From NCBI GenBank assembly GCA_947646735.1, contig CANTFK010000055.1, positions 177,468 through 241,467 of the forward strand: a stretch of DNA of 64,000 bases, in the 5' to 3' direction. This DNA is from Peronospora farinosa. Its lineage: Eukaryota > Oomycota > Peronosporomycetes > Peronosporales > Peronosporaceae. The translations under genes and the position numbers were made by a program. Of this stretch, positions 40,506 to 50,564 are shown in pieces (the stretch's first letter is position 1; every line of letters starts with the position of its first letter). The notes below the pieces were generated by a model. That model did no database searches, was not told where the DNA came from, and saw only the letters and a program-made list of their open reading frames with translations.

Positions 40506-41373
40506 GTCCGGAAGGACTAGCAGAAGAAGCGTGGCGAGAATCAATTGGGGGTCGCTTACCACCCAAAATTTCATGCGCACGCTTCATGGCGAAGATGATT
40601 CGCTGCGACCGTTGTTTCGTTGCATCTACATGCAACGTTACACGGCGCCGAAGTTCAGCTTCATAGTCGTCGGCTGTTTCGTTAGAACGCAGCACGACTG
40701 GAATTGGGAAAGCATGACCAAATGCTTTGCCCTGCCTTTACCACAAAGGAAAGACGCTATAAAACCAATGAGCGTCAATAGTAGCACACTGCAAAAGCGC
40801 TACACTAGACCCCTTCGATTTTATCCACTCGGATGGAGGTGGCATTGGTGGCAAGCCACCACTCGCGTAGCCGCCCTCGCGACGGCGGGCTAGTGAGGCC
40901 GAACGTGTACTCAGTGGAGCTTTAAGATCACACTCACCTGAGTTTGACTCTCCATTAAGGATTGTTAAGACATCAGCCTGAGGAGTCACATCTGACTGAG
41001 TCGCGACTACTCCTTTCGAATTAGCGTGCTCAGTCTTAGTCGCTGCGCTCGTAGGCGCAGGCGACGAGGTTTTAACTTTGCTTGTAGGAAGCATAGATGC
41101 TTCCTCAAGGACGGGTGCCTCGAATGATGGGGACATATGTCCCATCAATGCGCATTGCTCATCACCACTTTGGGGTGATGGCAGTGGTGTGGTCTCATTG
41201 TAGTCTACAATGAGAGATGGATCTTCATCCACATTATCGTGAGATGGAAGATCCACCCCAGTGCCTGACGCACTTTGCGACGGCTGCGATAAATCGCGGC
41301 GCGTGCGCTTAGTGCTGGACTGCATGGGTGCCTTTGCAGGCGACCCATCAGCCTTACCACGTTTCGGTGGCAT
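40411..41373 (-). pseudogene. Antisense ORF of family C element (one in-frame stop)
   Basis: From ATG 41373 on the minus strand a basic N-terminus (MPPKRGKADGSPAK, STKRTRRDL) suggests nuclear localisation. An acidic Ser/Thr-rich middle and a helical C-terminus follow (NETADDYEAELRRRV, RSQRIIFAMKRAHEILGG). The only interruption is a TAA at 40738-40740, after which the same frame continues to 40411. It occupies the same place (between chromodomain and 3' LTR) and direction as the antisense ORF of family A, but I see no obvious sequence similarity. Function unknown. Confidence 0.6.
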
Positions 41374-41464
41374 GAGTACTGAGCAGACTAAAGCGGCGCG
41401 TTTATAACGGCTCGCAAGTCTCTCTGTCTCGTAGGCGATGTTTTACGAAATGTAAACATCGTTC

Positions 41465-41479
41465 TAAAACGGGGGATGG
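41465..41479 (+). promoter_or_regulatory. Polypurine tract of family C element
   Basis: AAAACGGGGGATGG lies directly before the LTR start TGTAACAGGG. Confidence 0.7.
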
Positions 41480-42076
41480 TGTAACAGGGTATCTAGTTAC
41501 ACGTAAACATTAAGTAATATACTTAATGTTTGGTTTAAAAGTATCCATGATTACTTTTGACCTGTCACTTGGATGCGATACACAAACGTGATCCACCCTC
41601 GTGAATGTGATATCCATTGATGGATTCACATGAGAAGGGATGACGCTAGTTGAAGCTAGGCATCACGACGTCTCAGAAGGTCGTCAGTTGCGATCTTAAA
41701 TCTAGATTTAAGATCATACGACAGGATACGCTTCTAAAGAGTCGCGTATCCGATCTATATATATATATAGCCAATCAGTAGTTAAATATATATTTAGCTA
41801 TAATTCATTAAATATAGCTCAGTCTTGAATTTACTTAAACAAAAGCATCACGCACGAGAAGTTGCAAATCTTCTGCGTGACGTCCGTGCTTTAGTGTTAA
41901 GAAGTTCGTTGCACTCTCGCTTAAGCGAGAGGCAACTGGTGGTACGACTGCTTAAGCAGTCGACCAACCTCCCAACCACCCTCGCACGCGAAGGTAAGAC
42001 GGTCTTACCGCTTCCTCGCTTGTGCATAAGGTGTGTGCTCGTAGTACGAGGCAACTTCGAAGAAGTGCCCGTCTAC
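41480..42076 (+). repeat. 3' LTR of family C element
   Basis: Starts TGTAACAGGGTATC; the end is placed at GTGCCCGTCTACA (42076) by comparison with the relic LTR at 50290, where a primer site follows the same ending. It contains several perfect palindromes (41914-41931, 41945-41962) and hairpins (41848-41880, 41993-42009). Confidence 0.8.
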
Positions 42077-42851
42077 AAGCTGGTTCAAAAACCTCGACGA
42101 AGGGCCAAAGCAATTTTGGGCTCTTGGCCATAGCCCAGAAGCAATTGAGTTGCTTTTTGTGGATGCAGCATACATGAATCAGAAGTCATTAGAATATTTC
42201 CCGCCTCCGCCATCTATGAACATTGGTAACGACAAGAGCGATGACGACATGGAGCCAGACGCCTTCGCATTTGCTGAAGGCATAGTTCGACAGACCGCAG
42301 TGAGCAAAGTCGAGGAAAAAGCTCAAACTTATTTTGCTCTTTCGCCTGTTCGCATACACTAGGTGACATTGGAGTGGTGAGCACTGCATCAGCTGCAATT
42401 CTCCACACTTGCAAGGATGGCAAGATTTTATCTGGCCATCCCCGCGTCTTCAGCTCCGTCTGAGAGAGTTTTCTCTCAAGGTAGAAGAACTTACCGGTGG
42501 GACAGAAATTTACTTTCCCCTAAAAACTTGGAGAGGCTTCTGTGCCTCAAGGATTGGATAAGGACACATGGTCACGTTTCTTTGTCGGCAAGGGACTAGT
42601 TTTTTCGTTTGTCAGCCCGCTTGAACTTCCCACGTGGGAGACGTAGAGTGTGGATACTTTTATTACCAATTTCATAATGTTTTTCTCCCTTACATATTGT
42701 TTAATAGTCCGCAACTCTGCATGTTTTTTGCGCGGGTAACATGGGTAATTACCCGCGGGTATGAGCCCAAGTCGTGGGTAATGAAATTTGAATGAGTCTG
42801 AGTCGTGGGTAAACGCAATTACCCAACCCAGACCCATGGGTACCACCTCTA
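42077..42851 (+). pseudogene. hAT transposase C-terminal remnant with 3' terminus
   Basis: 42370-42596 encodes the hAT dimerisation region: ALHQLQFSTLARMARFYLAI, PASSAPSERVFSQGRR, NLLSPKNLERLLCLKDW, with one stop (TGA near 42378). 42150-42362 is an acidic stretch that may be an upstream part of the same protein. The 3' end is probably 42843-42851 (CCACCTCTA), matching the usual hAT terminus. The 5' part is missing; the family C LTR ends at its left edge. Confidence 0.7.
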
Positions 42852-43229
42852 GTCTCATCACAAAGTTTCAATAAGTTACTTTACCACATTGTATTATCAA
42901 AGTGAACTATCTATCAAAATTAGATTTGTAATTACCTTGTCTTGACTATACAAAAATACATACATGTATAAATAACTTTGTAACCTCCATTATCTGCGCG
43001 CGTGCCACCACGTGTAAGTTTACCAGGTGTGACTTTGGAACCTATGCCGCTGACAAATGAGATTAAAGAACAAATTGATACACAGAATTTAGTCGACACA
43101 TTGTTTGGTCACACACTGAGACCATTGTGCCCGACATCTGCCTTGTATTACTTTTTCAGGTCTTGTTACTTCGTAATATGGTCTTGCAACGCCTAATGGT
43201 AATATGAGACTCAACTAAAAAATTGGCAG
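42852..43229. other. Intergenic, nothing recognised
   Basis: An AT-rich stretch with a short open frame at 43002-43196 that resembles no family I know. Confidence 0.4.
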
Positions 43230-44348
43230 CTACAAACTGTTTTTTTCCCATCGCTTCCGCATCTTTTTCTTTTTACGCCGAGCATTGTTGCTGTCGCTAC
43301 TGCGTCTGTGAATAGCACCCCGTTTTTTCAGCTTTCTTATTTCTCCGTTCCAGCGCTTCGCACGTGTAAGTACTAGCAAAAAAGCTGGGATTGCGATCAT
43401 TGCGATTGCTCCAGGAATCATGGGAGCCGCAGCAGCAATAGTGTCAGCAATCGCAGCTAATGCAGCAGTTGTGGAAGCTTTTGTGGGGCCGATAGCTCGG
43501 TCTTCGACTTCGTGTAACAGTAGCTTGCACATTTGACGCCATTCATGAGACTGCCTAAACTGGTCGTATGTGGCATCAATACTATTGTCTCCTTCGGGTA
43601 GAAACACCGCCACTGCGTCAGTTAATCTTCCAACGAAGGCCTGGGGTGTAAACTCTTCGATTATTCCTTCAGAACGTGTCCATTGCTGCATCAAATACTC
43701 GCGCCAGTACTTGGACGACATCATACTATTCTTTTCATCACTGAATTGAAAATGGCTAGCTGTGACTTTGTAAAGGAACAGGAACACCGAATTGGTACAG
43801 TCAAAGACTCGGCTGGCTTTACCCTCTACAAAGTGCTGGAACTGGGCGCGTTTGCCATTAAGAGGGTCCAGAAACACGTCCAACACTGGCAAAGCGGTAT
43901 CATCCAGTACCTGCACATTATCAAAGACGAAGAGATTACGATCGGGGCACGCGTGGAGTGGTGTGACCAGAGCGATGCGCAGCCTTTGCTTGATGTCGTA
44001 GTTGGATGTTCGCGAGGGCTTGAGCAGCTCCTGAAAGTCAACGCTCTGCACTGTATGCAAAGATCGAGAAGCACCAAAAAGTGAAGAGGCCACGGCACCA
44101 ACTAGAGAGTGCAAAAGATCGCTAGAATTAGAGAAAAGCATGAGTGCTAGCGGCTGGTGGCGGTCGAAGTCATTAGCGATGAAGCGCTCGGTCAGCGTCG
44201 AGATCACAGAAGGTGAAGTAACCGGTCCGAGGCACTTCAAAACATGCGACTCAAGACGAGAGGTCAAAACTTCTTGGGAGTAGTGAGCACACTGCTTCCC
44301 GAAGACGAGCGGCAGCAGCAGCAGTAGCAGCAGGTGGAGTGGTAGCAT
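43230..44348 (-). CDS. Torsin-like degenerate AAA+ membrane protein (372 aa)
   Basis: ATG at 44348 opens a signal peptide (residues 1-17, LLLLLLLPLVFG). Residues 60-290 follow the torsin pattern: a strand after PLALMLFSNSS where the Walker A loop should be, but no GxxxxGK; a Walker B-like strand NLFVFDN at 138-144 with Asn replacing the catalytic Glu; a following PVLDVFLD helix; then NSVFLFLYKV in the sensor-1 position. A hydrophobic helix at about 308-329 (GAIAMIAIPAFLLVL) is followed by a very basic tail (RRKKKKMRKRW). ER or nuclear-envelope lumen with a short cytosolic tail is the likely topology. Loss of Walker A is as in torsin cofactors (LAP1/LULL1 type), so it may be a non-hydrolysing partner. 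The family call rests on pattern only. Confidence 0.55.
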   Translation of the reverse strand: MLPLHLLLLLLLPLVFGKQCAHYSQEVLTSRLESHVLKCLGPVTSPSVISTLTERFIANDFDRHQPLALMLFSNSSDLLHSLVGAVASSLFGASRSLHTVQSVDFQELLKPSRTSNYDIKQRLRIALVTPLHACPDRNLFVFDNVQVLDDTALPVLDVFLDPLNGKRAQFQHFVEGKASRVFDCTNSVFLFLYKVTASHFQFSDEKNSMMSSKYWREYLMQQWTRSEGIIEEFTPQAFVGRLTDAVAVFLPEGDNSIDATYDQFRQSHEWRQMCKLLLHEVEDRAIGPTKASTTAALAAIADTIAAAAPMIPGAIAMIAIPAFLLVLTRAKRWNGEIRKLKKRGAIHRRSSDSNNARRKKKKMRKRWEKNSL

Positions 44349-44454
44349 CGAGCAATTAACTGACGATCCAATCGTACTTAATAGAGACCATAATGTCTTA
44401 AAACTCTTTCAAAATTTTAGGTATCTCTTGGTGAAATTCAAAACCATTAATTAA

Positions 44455-45192
44455 TCTTATAGCTGCGTCATCAGATCGTTCGCATAGTCGATCAGTTCCT
44501 GCTCTTTGTTGGCGAATGGATAGTCCTCAAATCTGGTCACATCAAAATTGTCCACAACGCTGGATTCTGCGGCAAACACGTCTTAAGTCCGTGAAAAAAT
44601 CGCCGTCCTGATGGAAATCGATCTCGTATTCCTGCTTGATTTCCTGATTGCTGTACCGATGTCCCATTTACTGGAAACACAATATCTTCCTCGTCCCCCA
44701 CTGTAATGTTTTCGCTTCCAGTAAAACATTTGCAGATGTGTCCAGCTACTTTGGGTCGAGTTCTTTACATTACCCTTTGGTTTCTTAGCGTTCCGGTCAA
44801 GAAATAACACGTTGCATCGACGTCAAACTGAACCAAGGTCACATCTTCTGATTTGTTCCCGCTCGGTGTCCACCGAACCAAACGCAAATGACGTCATGTA
44901 AATAGGCGTCTGCGCTTTCATCCAGGCCAGTCGAAAGGTATCCTAATCGGTATGGACCAATTCTTATTTTCTATAAGTGGTTCGGACGGTAGTACACGAA
45001 GAACATGAACACCTTTAGTGCCGCTGCCCGTTTTCGATTATTGAGTATTTGACCGCTTCCCTGCTCGAGCATGTCAACAAATAAAGGTCGACGAGCTCCA
45101 AAAGCAAAGATTTGCGTAGGATATACATGGTGCCAGAAGTCCGCCCAATAGATGGCAACGTGCTCGCGATATTCCTGACTTTCGAACGACAT
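44455..45192 (-). pseudogene. Broken gene of unknown function
   Basis: On the minus strand ATG 45192 starts a protein-like frame (MSFESQEYREHVAIYWADFW). It stops near 44971 and coherent stretches continue in other frames: ATCYFLTGTL, then CFTGSENITVGDEEDIVFPV, and finally VVDNFDVTRFEDYPFANKEQ near 44500 with a stop at about 44460. At least two shifts or stops intervene, though an unrecognised intron cannot be excluded. Family not recognised. Confidence 0.4.
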
Positions 45193-46648
45193 GTTGGATC
45201 ACCTACAGAAACGTATCAGCGTCAGAAACAAGACAATTTTAAATTATGCTGTGCTGAATGGCGTGGATTTTGGACCCAGTAATTGTCGGATCAATGATAG
45301 TTTTCATATCACGTTTGTGAGCTATTGCTGCTCCATGCCCAAACTGTCCCCATAATTGGTGTGCGTACTACTTCAGGCTTTGAAAAAAAAAACGATTGGT
45401 GGTGTGCAAATATTAGACCGCAAGACGCTAATAGTAGAAGACGCTTGACAGAAGTCTGAAGTACACGACCTTAAAGATGCCATTGTTGCCTAAAAAAATT
45501 GATGGGTCTGACGTATTCTGTGCTAAAGCATTTTCGTAATCGCTTTGAGCCATAAGCCCAAGGTTCGCTATATCAGCGGCCATTGCGCACAAAAAAAATC
45601 ACATGCTCACGCAGACTTGAACAACAGAGTTTCATGACGCAAAACGCTTCACCAGTGTACCTCGCAATATCCGGAAACACCATTCTGAGCAAGTTGGTTG
45701 CAAGGAGATCCGATCTCGGTTCGCGTTTATTGTACGAGTCATACTGTCCAGTCTGACGCCACACGCACTTGAGATTGTTGCAAATTTTGTGAGACGAAGA
45801 GGTAATATGCCGTACGTTTGCCCTACAACCGCTCTTTCCTCTTCGCAATTAGCTTATTAGCTGCATCGACAAGCCGTTGTATAGGCTCGATAACTAGGCG
45901 AACCTCACGCGTAGTTTCTTTGAGGCCAGCCAAATCATGATGATATTCCTAATCGCGGTCTGCAGCATTGTTTCGTAAATTAGACAACAGTGCAGCATCG
46001 TTTCTAGGTATATACTGGTGGGTCTATCGGATCACAAAAACACCAAGAACTGAAGCTGCATAAAAACCCCAACACCACGTAAAACTGCAGCCATTTTTGC
46101 GCGATCAACGTCTAGCTGGCGCAATGGCAGCGGAAGACAGAACGACATTTTGGGCTCGTAAAACGGAAATGCCGTGAGGCAGAGCGACGCATGCTGATTA
46201 AATTCGTAATAAAGGCTCCTGGTGACTGTGCCTAGATGGCCACATCATCGGACGCGCACCCGATGGGCAAGTTCTGCTTGTCGCCTATCATGTTCGCTTT
46301 GTCTCATCACTAGCATTTACGATTTGCCGCCATTACAAAACACGCAGATGCCTTCGAATAATCCAACTCTCATTGCAAATGTGCAATAATGGTCGCCATC
46401 CGTACTGCATCGAACAATCGACAAGTATCGAGTCAGAGCACGCAAATTGTGATGGCATGCCCTAGTGCCAGAACCAACAGCAGCATAGCAGCTCAGTTAA
46501 CCACATGGAGGCGGGTGAGCTGGCCTCTTGTAGCATCGCACTACTGGTTCAATTAAACAGTTAAGAACTTTTCAGCAGGGTCTCCTTCATCTAAGTGAGT
46601 AGATTCCAGTGCTTGTGGCGCTGTCCATGATCCATTCTGAACCACTCG
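45193..46648. other. Decayed sequence without an intact gene
   Basis: The minus strand at 45573-46010 contains protein-like fragments (AALLSNLRNN, LAGLKETTREVRLVIEPIQR, LVDAANKLIAKRKERL) separated by stops, suggesting an old coding sequence. The rest (46010-46648) shows nothing that I can recognise. Confidence 0.4.
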
Positions 46649-47557
46649 TTAGGTTCCCAAATCCGGCTCATTGAATATCTTGGTTTGTTCTATCCTTGGC
46701 CTCGAATGTGCTGTTTCTTTAATAACGGTAGAGGCTCGCAGCGGGCCAGTGTCCACGTCGCGTACCTTGTTTCGATGCCGCAGCGCATTCTGAGAATCAT
46801 CGTACACGTCGCTTAATTCAACAGGACTTGTCGATTTCAATTTCGGCTTCCTGGCAATAGGTATCTCATCCGAACTAACAATCACAGTACCTTCCATTTG
46901 GGCAAGAATGCCTAAATCCTGGCCGTCCGATTTCGCAGCATTTGCTGGTGCATTTTCCCGTGCATCTTCCTTAATCTGGTGATCCCCTCTCTTTAATTCT
47001 GACTGTTCAAGTGGTTCTGTTGCCTGCGTCTTCTCGGCTTCTACATTCGCAACTTTAGCCTCATGTAGGTGCTTTTCAACCTTTGATAAATCCTTAGGTC
47101 GGACGTCTAACTCTAAATGCTCTATGTCGTGGTGTTGCTGTTCATCTTCTCCTTCTTCCGCTCGATCCACAGCATTCGTCTCCTCCACTTTCTTCGCTTC
47201 AATTGCTCGACCCACTCGTATGTTCCCCCTGCTACGTGGCCTCAGTGAATGCACAAAAAAGCTTTGACTGTTCTGCTCTGAGCCCACCACACGACCAATG
47301 CTAGCAATGTCGTCTGCAAAGTAAATAGCACCAAAGTATAGCAGCACACACAATACAAAGCACGTGCGCAGCTGCAGTGAGCTGATTTTTCGGGACCGGT
47401 CATTCCGGTCACAGCGCTTAGCGTATACCCGCTGGGCATGTACATGCGTCTCTTGCAACGAATAGCTCACCGCCGTGATGTTAGTCCGTGATGCAGGAAT
47501 GCGCACGTATTGCGGGGACCCGCCCACGATGCCGCGTAGTTTGCGGTGAAGTGCCAT
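46649..47557 (-). CDS. Predicted type II membrane protein of unknown function (302 aa)
   Basis: The first ATG is at 47557; the open frame extends to 47671 but only from a TTG codon. A 60-residue basic cytosolic head is followed by one hydrophobic helix at about 61-80 (LQLRTCFVLCVLLYFGAIYF) and a charged, probably disordered region rich in Glu/Lys/His (EGEDEQQHHDIEHLELDV). No catalytic domain was seen. The short-head plus helix layout is that of Golgi glycosyltransferases, but the catalytic part is absent. The frame lies 111 bp downstream of the end of the hydrolase gene on the same strand. Confidence 0.55.
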   Translation of the reverse strand: MALHRKLRGIVGGSPQYVRIPASRTNITAVSYSLQETHVHAQRVYAKRCDRNDRSRKISSLQLRTCFVLCVLLYFGAIYFADDIASIGRVVGSEQNSQSFFVHSLRPRSRGNIRVGRAIEAKKVEETNAVDRAEEGEDEQQHHDIEHLELDVRPKDLSKVEKHLHEAKVANVEAEKTQATEPLEQSELKRGDHQIKEDARENAPANAAKSDGQDLGILAQMEGTVIVSSDEIPIARKPKLKSTSPVELSDVYDDSQNALRHRNKVRDVDTGPLRASTVIKETAHSRPRIEQTKIFNEPDLGT

Positions 47558-47667
47558 AACGAGAATAACGTTGACTATCCACGAATCAGGTTTTGTATGA
47601 ATGAGAATATTATTCCTTTCGAATGGCATAAAGTCTATACAATTCGGAGCCGATACGCATATACACT

Positions 47668-48924
47668 TCAACTGACCTCATGAGCTCCGACAATCGTGTT
47701 GCTTGGCATAGTCGGTTTGGAAGGCATCATACCAAGCCAGTCGGAGAGCACTTTGCCAAGAACGGCACCGTCCATACTGGTGACGGTCATATATCCCTCC
47801 GATTGTAGCCACACATGATGGTCGCCTTCGATGTTAAACCGCGTCAAATTCGTCAGCTGTGCATACGAATCTAGGATCTTTGTCATGTTGCCGTAGAATT
47901 CGCTAGCATCAAACAGCGTTGTGAATGGATAGCCTGCAATGCCCAATCGCACCAACTCGTAATACTGGCGTTGCGTCTGGTCTGCGATGCTGTTGATGAA
48001 CAACCACTCGCTCTTGGATACTTGCTTGATCAGCGCGCCAACCATCTCGGGAACGGTAGCCTTGCTTGCCTTACACTCTGCTACCATCGACTTGGGGAAG
48101 TTGAGGTCTATATCGCACCCACCGAAAAAATTGATAATGGAACTCGAGGGTGACTTGTATTCCGGGAGCACATCGACGTAGCTGTCCGCCAGAACTTGGA
48201 ACTTCGTCGACTTCTGCTCGACTTGCCACATATCGACAATCTTTGCAGACCAGAATTGTGCGGCCAGCGACCCTGCACTGTAGCCACCGACGACCACCTG
48301 CTCCGGACTAGGGTAGTTCTCAAGTGCCCAATCGAGCACAGCCTTCGTGTTGTTGTAACCATTTAAGTACATACCTCGATTCTGGCCAAGGCACTGCTTG
48401 TTGCCTAGTGCTTGGCTGTAGTCACTTTCAAAAGGCGCCAAGTATGTATTCCCCACAAAGACATCCCCAGTGCAGTATGGCAGGAATACAATGTCCCAGT
48501 CATTGAAAGGGTTGTCAACAGCACCGCGGTCCATGATGCCACTGCTGTTAGCCCTAGCCATCGTCGTCATTAGCGAGTTGGCTCCAAGTTGACACTGCAG
48601 GGCGAAGTTACAAGTGTCCTCATCGACGCAGGCACCTCCTCCCTGAAAGTAGATTAGCACCTTGGACTTCTTCGTGGTCGGGTATACTTGGAAGAAGTAC
48701 GTCGAGCGTGACTCGAATGTCGTGGTGTCGTCCAAGTAGTCATCGAACGCACAGCGTGTGTTGCCCCCAGGGTAAATGAGAACGCTGCCATCGTTACCGT
48801 ACGTTGTGAGCAAATCAATCGCGCACTTTTCTAAGGGTCCGAGCTTGCAAGTGCTACCGTCAGCTGCATGCGCAACCAGCGTAGGAAGAGCCAAAAGCGC
48901 CACAGTAAGCTTAGAGGTGAACAT
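47668..48924 (-). CDS. Pectin-acetylesterase/Notum-family hydrolase, secreted (418 aa)
   Basis: ATG at 48924. Signal peptide at 1-20 (LTVALLALPTLVAHA). The fold is an alpha/beta hydrolase of the pectinacetylesterase/Notum type: oxyanion loop YFQGGGACVDEDTC (Gly95-Cys99), nucleophile Ser216 in GGYSAGS, Asp315 in SIADQT and His369/370 in GDHHVW. Cysteines are plentiful, as expected for a secreted enzyme, and several N-glycosylation sites occur (NSSG, NNTK, NMTK, NLTR). The family removes acetyl groups from plant pectin or acyl groups from secreted substrates. In a plant-associated oomycete the pectin role is likely, but this is inference. The length is normal and there are no interruptions. Confidence 0.88.
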   Translation of the reverse strand: MFTSKLTVALLALPTLVAHAADGSTCKLGPLEKCAIDLLTTYGNDGSVLIYPGGNTRCAFDDYLDDTTTFESRSTYFFQVYPTTKKSKVLIYFQGGGACVDEDTCNFALQCQLGANSLMTTMARANSSGIMDRGAVDNPFNDWDIVFLPYCTGDVFVGNTYLAPFESDYSQALGNKQCLGQNRGMYLNGYNNTKAVLDWALENYPSPEQVVVGGYSAGSLAAQFWSAKIVDMWQVEQKSTKFQVLADSYVDVLPEYKSPSSSIINFFGGCDIDLNFPKSMVAECKASKATVPEMVGALIKQVSKSEWLFINSIADQTQRQYYELVRLGIAGYPFTTLFDASEFYGNMTKILDSYAQLTNLTRFNIEGDHHVWLQSEGYMTVTSMDGAVLGKVLSDWLGMMPSKPTMPSNTIVGAHEVS

Positions 48925-49959
48925 ATACTATCAGCAATCTGCAAATCCGATGTATAGGACGAAGTCTCTTTGGAAGTGAGGAAAGAGCACAGCTACTGTG
49001 ATCTCCCAGAAACGGGATAGGCGTAAAGCAGATACAAAGTTGCTGCCTATCGCGTGCGCGTCCAACGATGTGGCAATCGGGACAAGCAGCCACATGCTTA
49101 ATGATTACTGTATATAATCAGCATGTGTCGCCCTGCCGCACCAGCTCCATTTTTACGAGCCCAAAAGTCGTTCCGTCACGAAGCGACGAAATTGTCTCCA
49201 GCTGTCATTGCGCCAGCTGGGCGTTGAAGCATGCCCCAAAGGCTGCTGTTTTATTTTTTACGTGGTGCTGGGGTTCTATGCAGCTGTAGTTCGGTGCTTT
49301 GTAATCCATTCTGAAGAATGCGAGAGGGTCAAAGACTAATGTCAAATTAATTTAAAGAACGATGTGGCATATCCGAGGGCATATAATTTGTTGCTGAACC
49401 GTTTACAATTTTTGTTGATGATGCGACGTAGTGAAAATTGAATTGTATTTTTCGGCTCGCTAGCAAGCTTTTTAGTCTGCATGAATGCGACATTTGCAGT
49501 AGCTGCAGGAGCGTTAAGATCAATGAGTTCCGCGGTAAGACTATAGCATAATCTTTCCACATGGAAGGATACTGACTGCAACGTGTGATAGATGCTGATT
49601 TAAACATACTCATAACGTCTTTAATTTGTTCTAAAAGACTTGTTCGTGTATAATGAAGAATGTTGACGGATCGGTGCGCATACATAGCACACAAGTATTG
49701 TGCTGGTGCCGTCGAATGGGCAATGTCGAAACAAACATCACGGCAATTCAGGAGGTCAGATAGCTCAAATTATAAGAGATGATATAAATCTTAGCCATAT
49801 TGCGTCACTAGAACAGTCCTAATAAGTGTGTGGAATGTTCTTGTAGTGTGTCATTCTTTGTGCAGCTTGGTACATAATTTTGACACTTATATATGATGAC
49901 GTCACAGACGGTTGTCCATCAGCGAGCTCAAAAATATTTATAAGCTCGCACGTAGGGAT
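48925..49959. other. Intergenic region
   Basis: No gene recognised. The first part should hold the promoter of the minus-strand hydrolase at 48924. Two short overlapping minus-strand frames near 49342-49694 show no family resemblance. Confidence 0.45.
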
Positions 49960-50290
49960 TGAAAGAGACGCGTATCTGATCTTTACATATCAACCAATCA
50001 GCGAGTAGCAACAGTTATATTTAGTTTAGTTTCTATAAAATATAAGTCAGTCTTGAATTTGCTAACTACCTTTCATTGCGCACGAGAAGCTGGATCAGCT
50101 TCTGCGTGTCGTTCCCAAGTACTTGTTAGAAGTTCGTTGCGCGGTTCGCTTCGACGACGGAATCTGTTGGTGCGGTCGACCAAGCACCCCACACCGTGCA
50201 CGGAGGAGTAGACGGTTCTACCGCTTTCTCGCGTGCTTGAAGGTGTGTGCTTCGTGGTACGCGTCAGATTCCTAGAAGTGCCCGTCTACA
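49960..50290 (+). repeat. Relic LTR related to family C
   Basis: It shares with the family C LTR the blocks GTCAGTCTTGAATTTGCT, GCACGAGAAGCT, AGAAGTTCGTTGC and the ending GTGCCCGTCTACA. The left boundary is not clear. It is followed by a primer-binding site but not by a recognisable family C gag. Confidence 0.7.
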
Positions 50291-50292
50291 CC

Positions 50293-50304
50293 TGGTAGCA
50301 CAAG
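50293..50304 (+). promoter_or_regulatory. Primer-binding site after relic LTR
   Basis: TGGTAGCACAAG starts two bases after the LTR end. The first nine bases pair with the initiator tRNA-Met 3' end, as in families B and D. Confidence 0.65.
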
Positions 50305-50564
50305 TAGTGTTCCCACAGCCCGTCTTTCTGAGCGTGTGTGAATGAGGATGGGCCTCAATATGGATTGGACCCAATTCCCCAACTCTCTCATTATCATAAG
50401 GAGTTGTCAGAGCATTTGGCGCAGGTCAACCTCTTACACTGTCCTCCTGAGAAATGTGGTGAAGTACTTTCCGAAAATGTGAAAAACTTAGGGTCCAGTT
50501 GGATGGAAGGACCCTGGAACCGCTCACCTGGTAAAGGAACCGGATAGAAAGGGGACTTAGGGGT
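50305..50564 (+). other. Sequence between relic LTR and satellite
   Basis: A 69-codon open stretch at 50338-50547 is not recognised; it may be the start of a gag that the satellite cuts off. Confidence 0.3.

Larger units (their letters stand above)
33636..42076 (+). mobile_element. Family C Ty3/gypsy chromodomain retrotransposon, 5' end rearranged
   Basis: LTR sequence at 33636-34062 matches 41480-41904 of the 3' LTR. Between them are a reversed family A solo LTR (34063-35494), gag, protease, RT, RNase H, integrase, chromodomain, antisense ORF and polypurine tract. The end of the 5' LTR, primer site and N-terminal gag are missing. No target duplication is visible. A second family C fragment is at 17097-18539. 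Confidence 0.88.

Noticed and set aside
47558..47671. Upstream extension of the type II membrane protein to 47671
   Set aside because: The extension begins at TTG, touches the stop of the neighbouring gene and has no initiator ATG; the start at 47557 is preferred.
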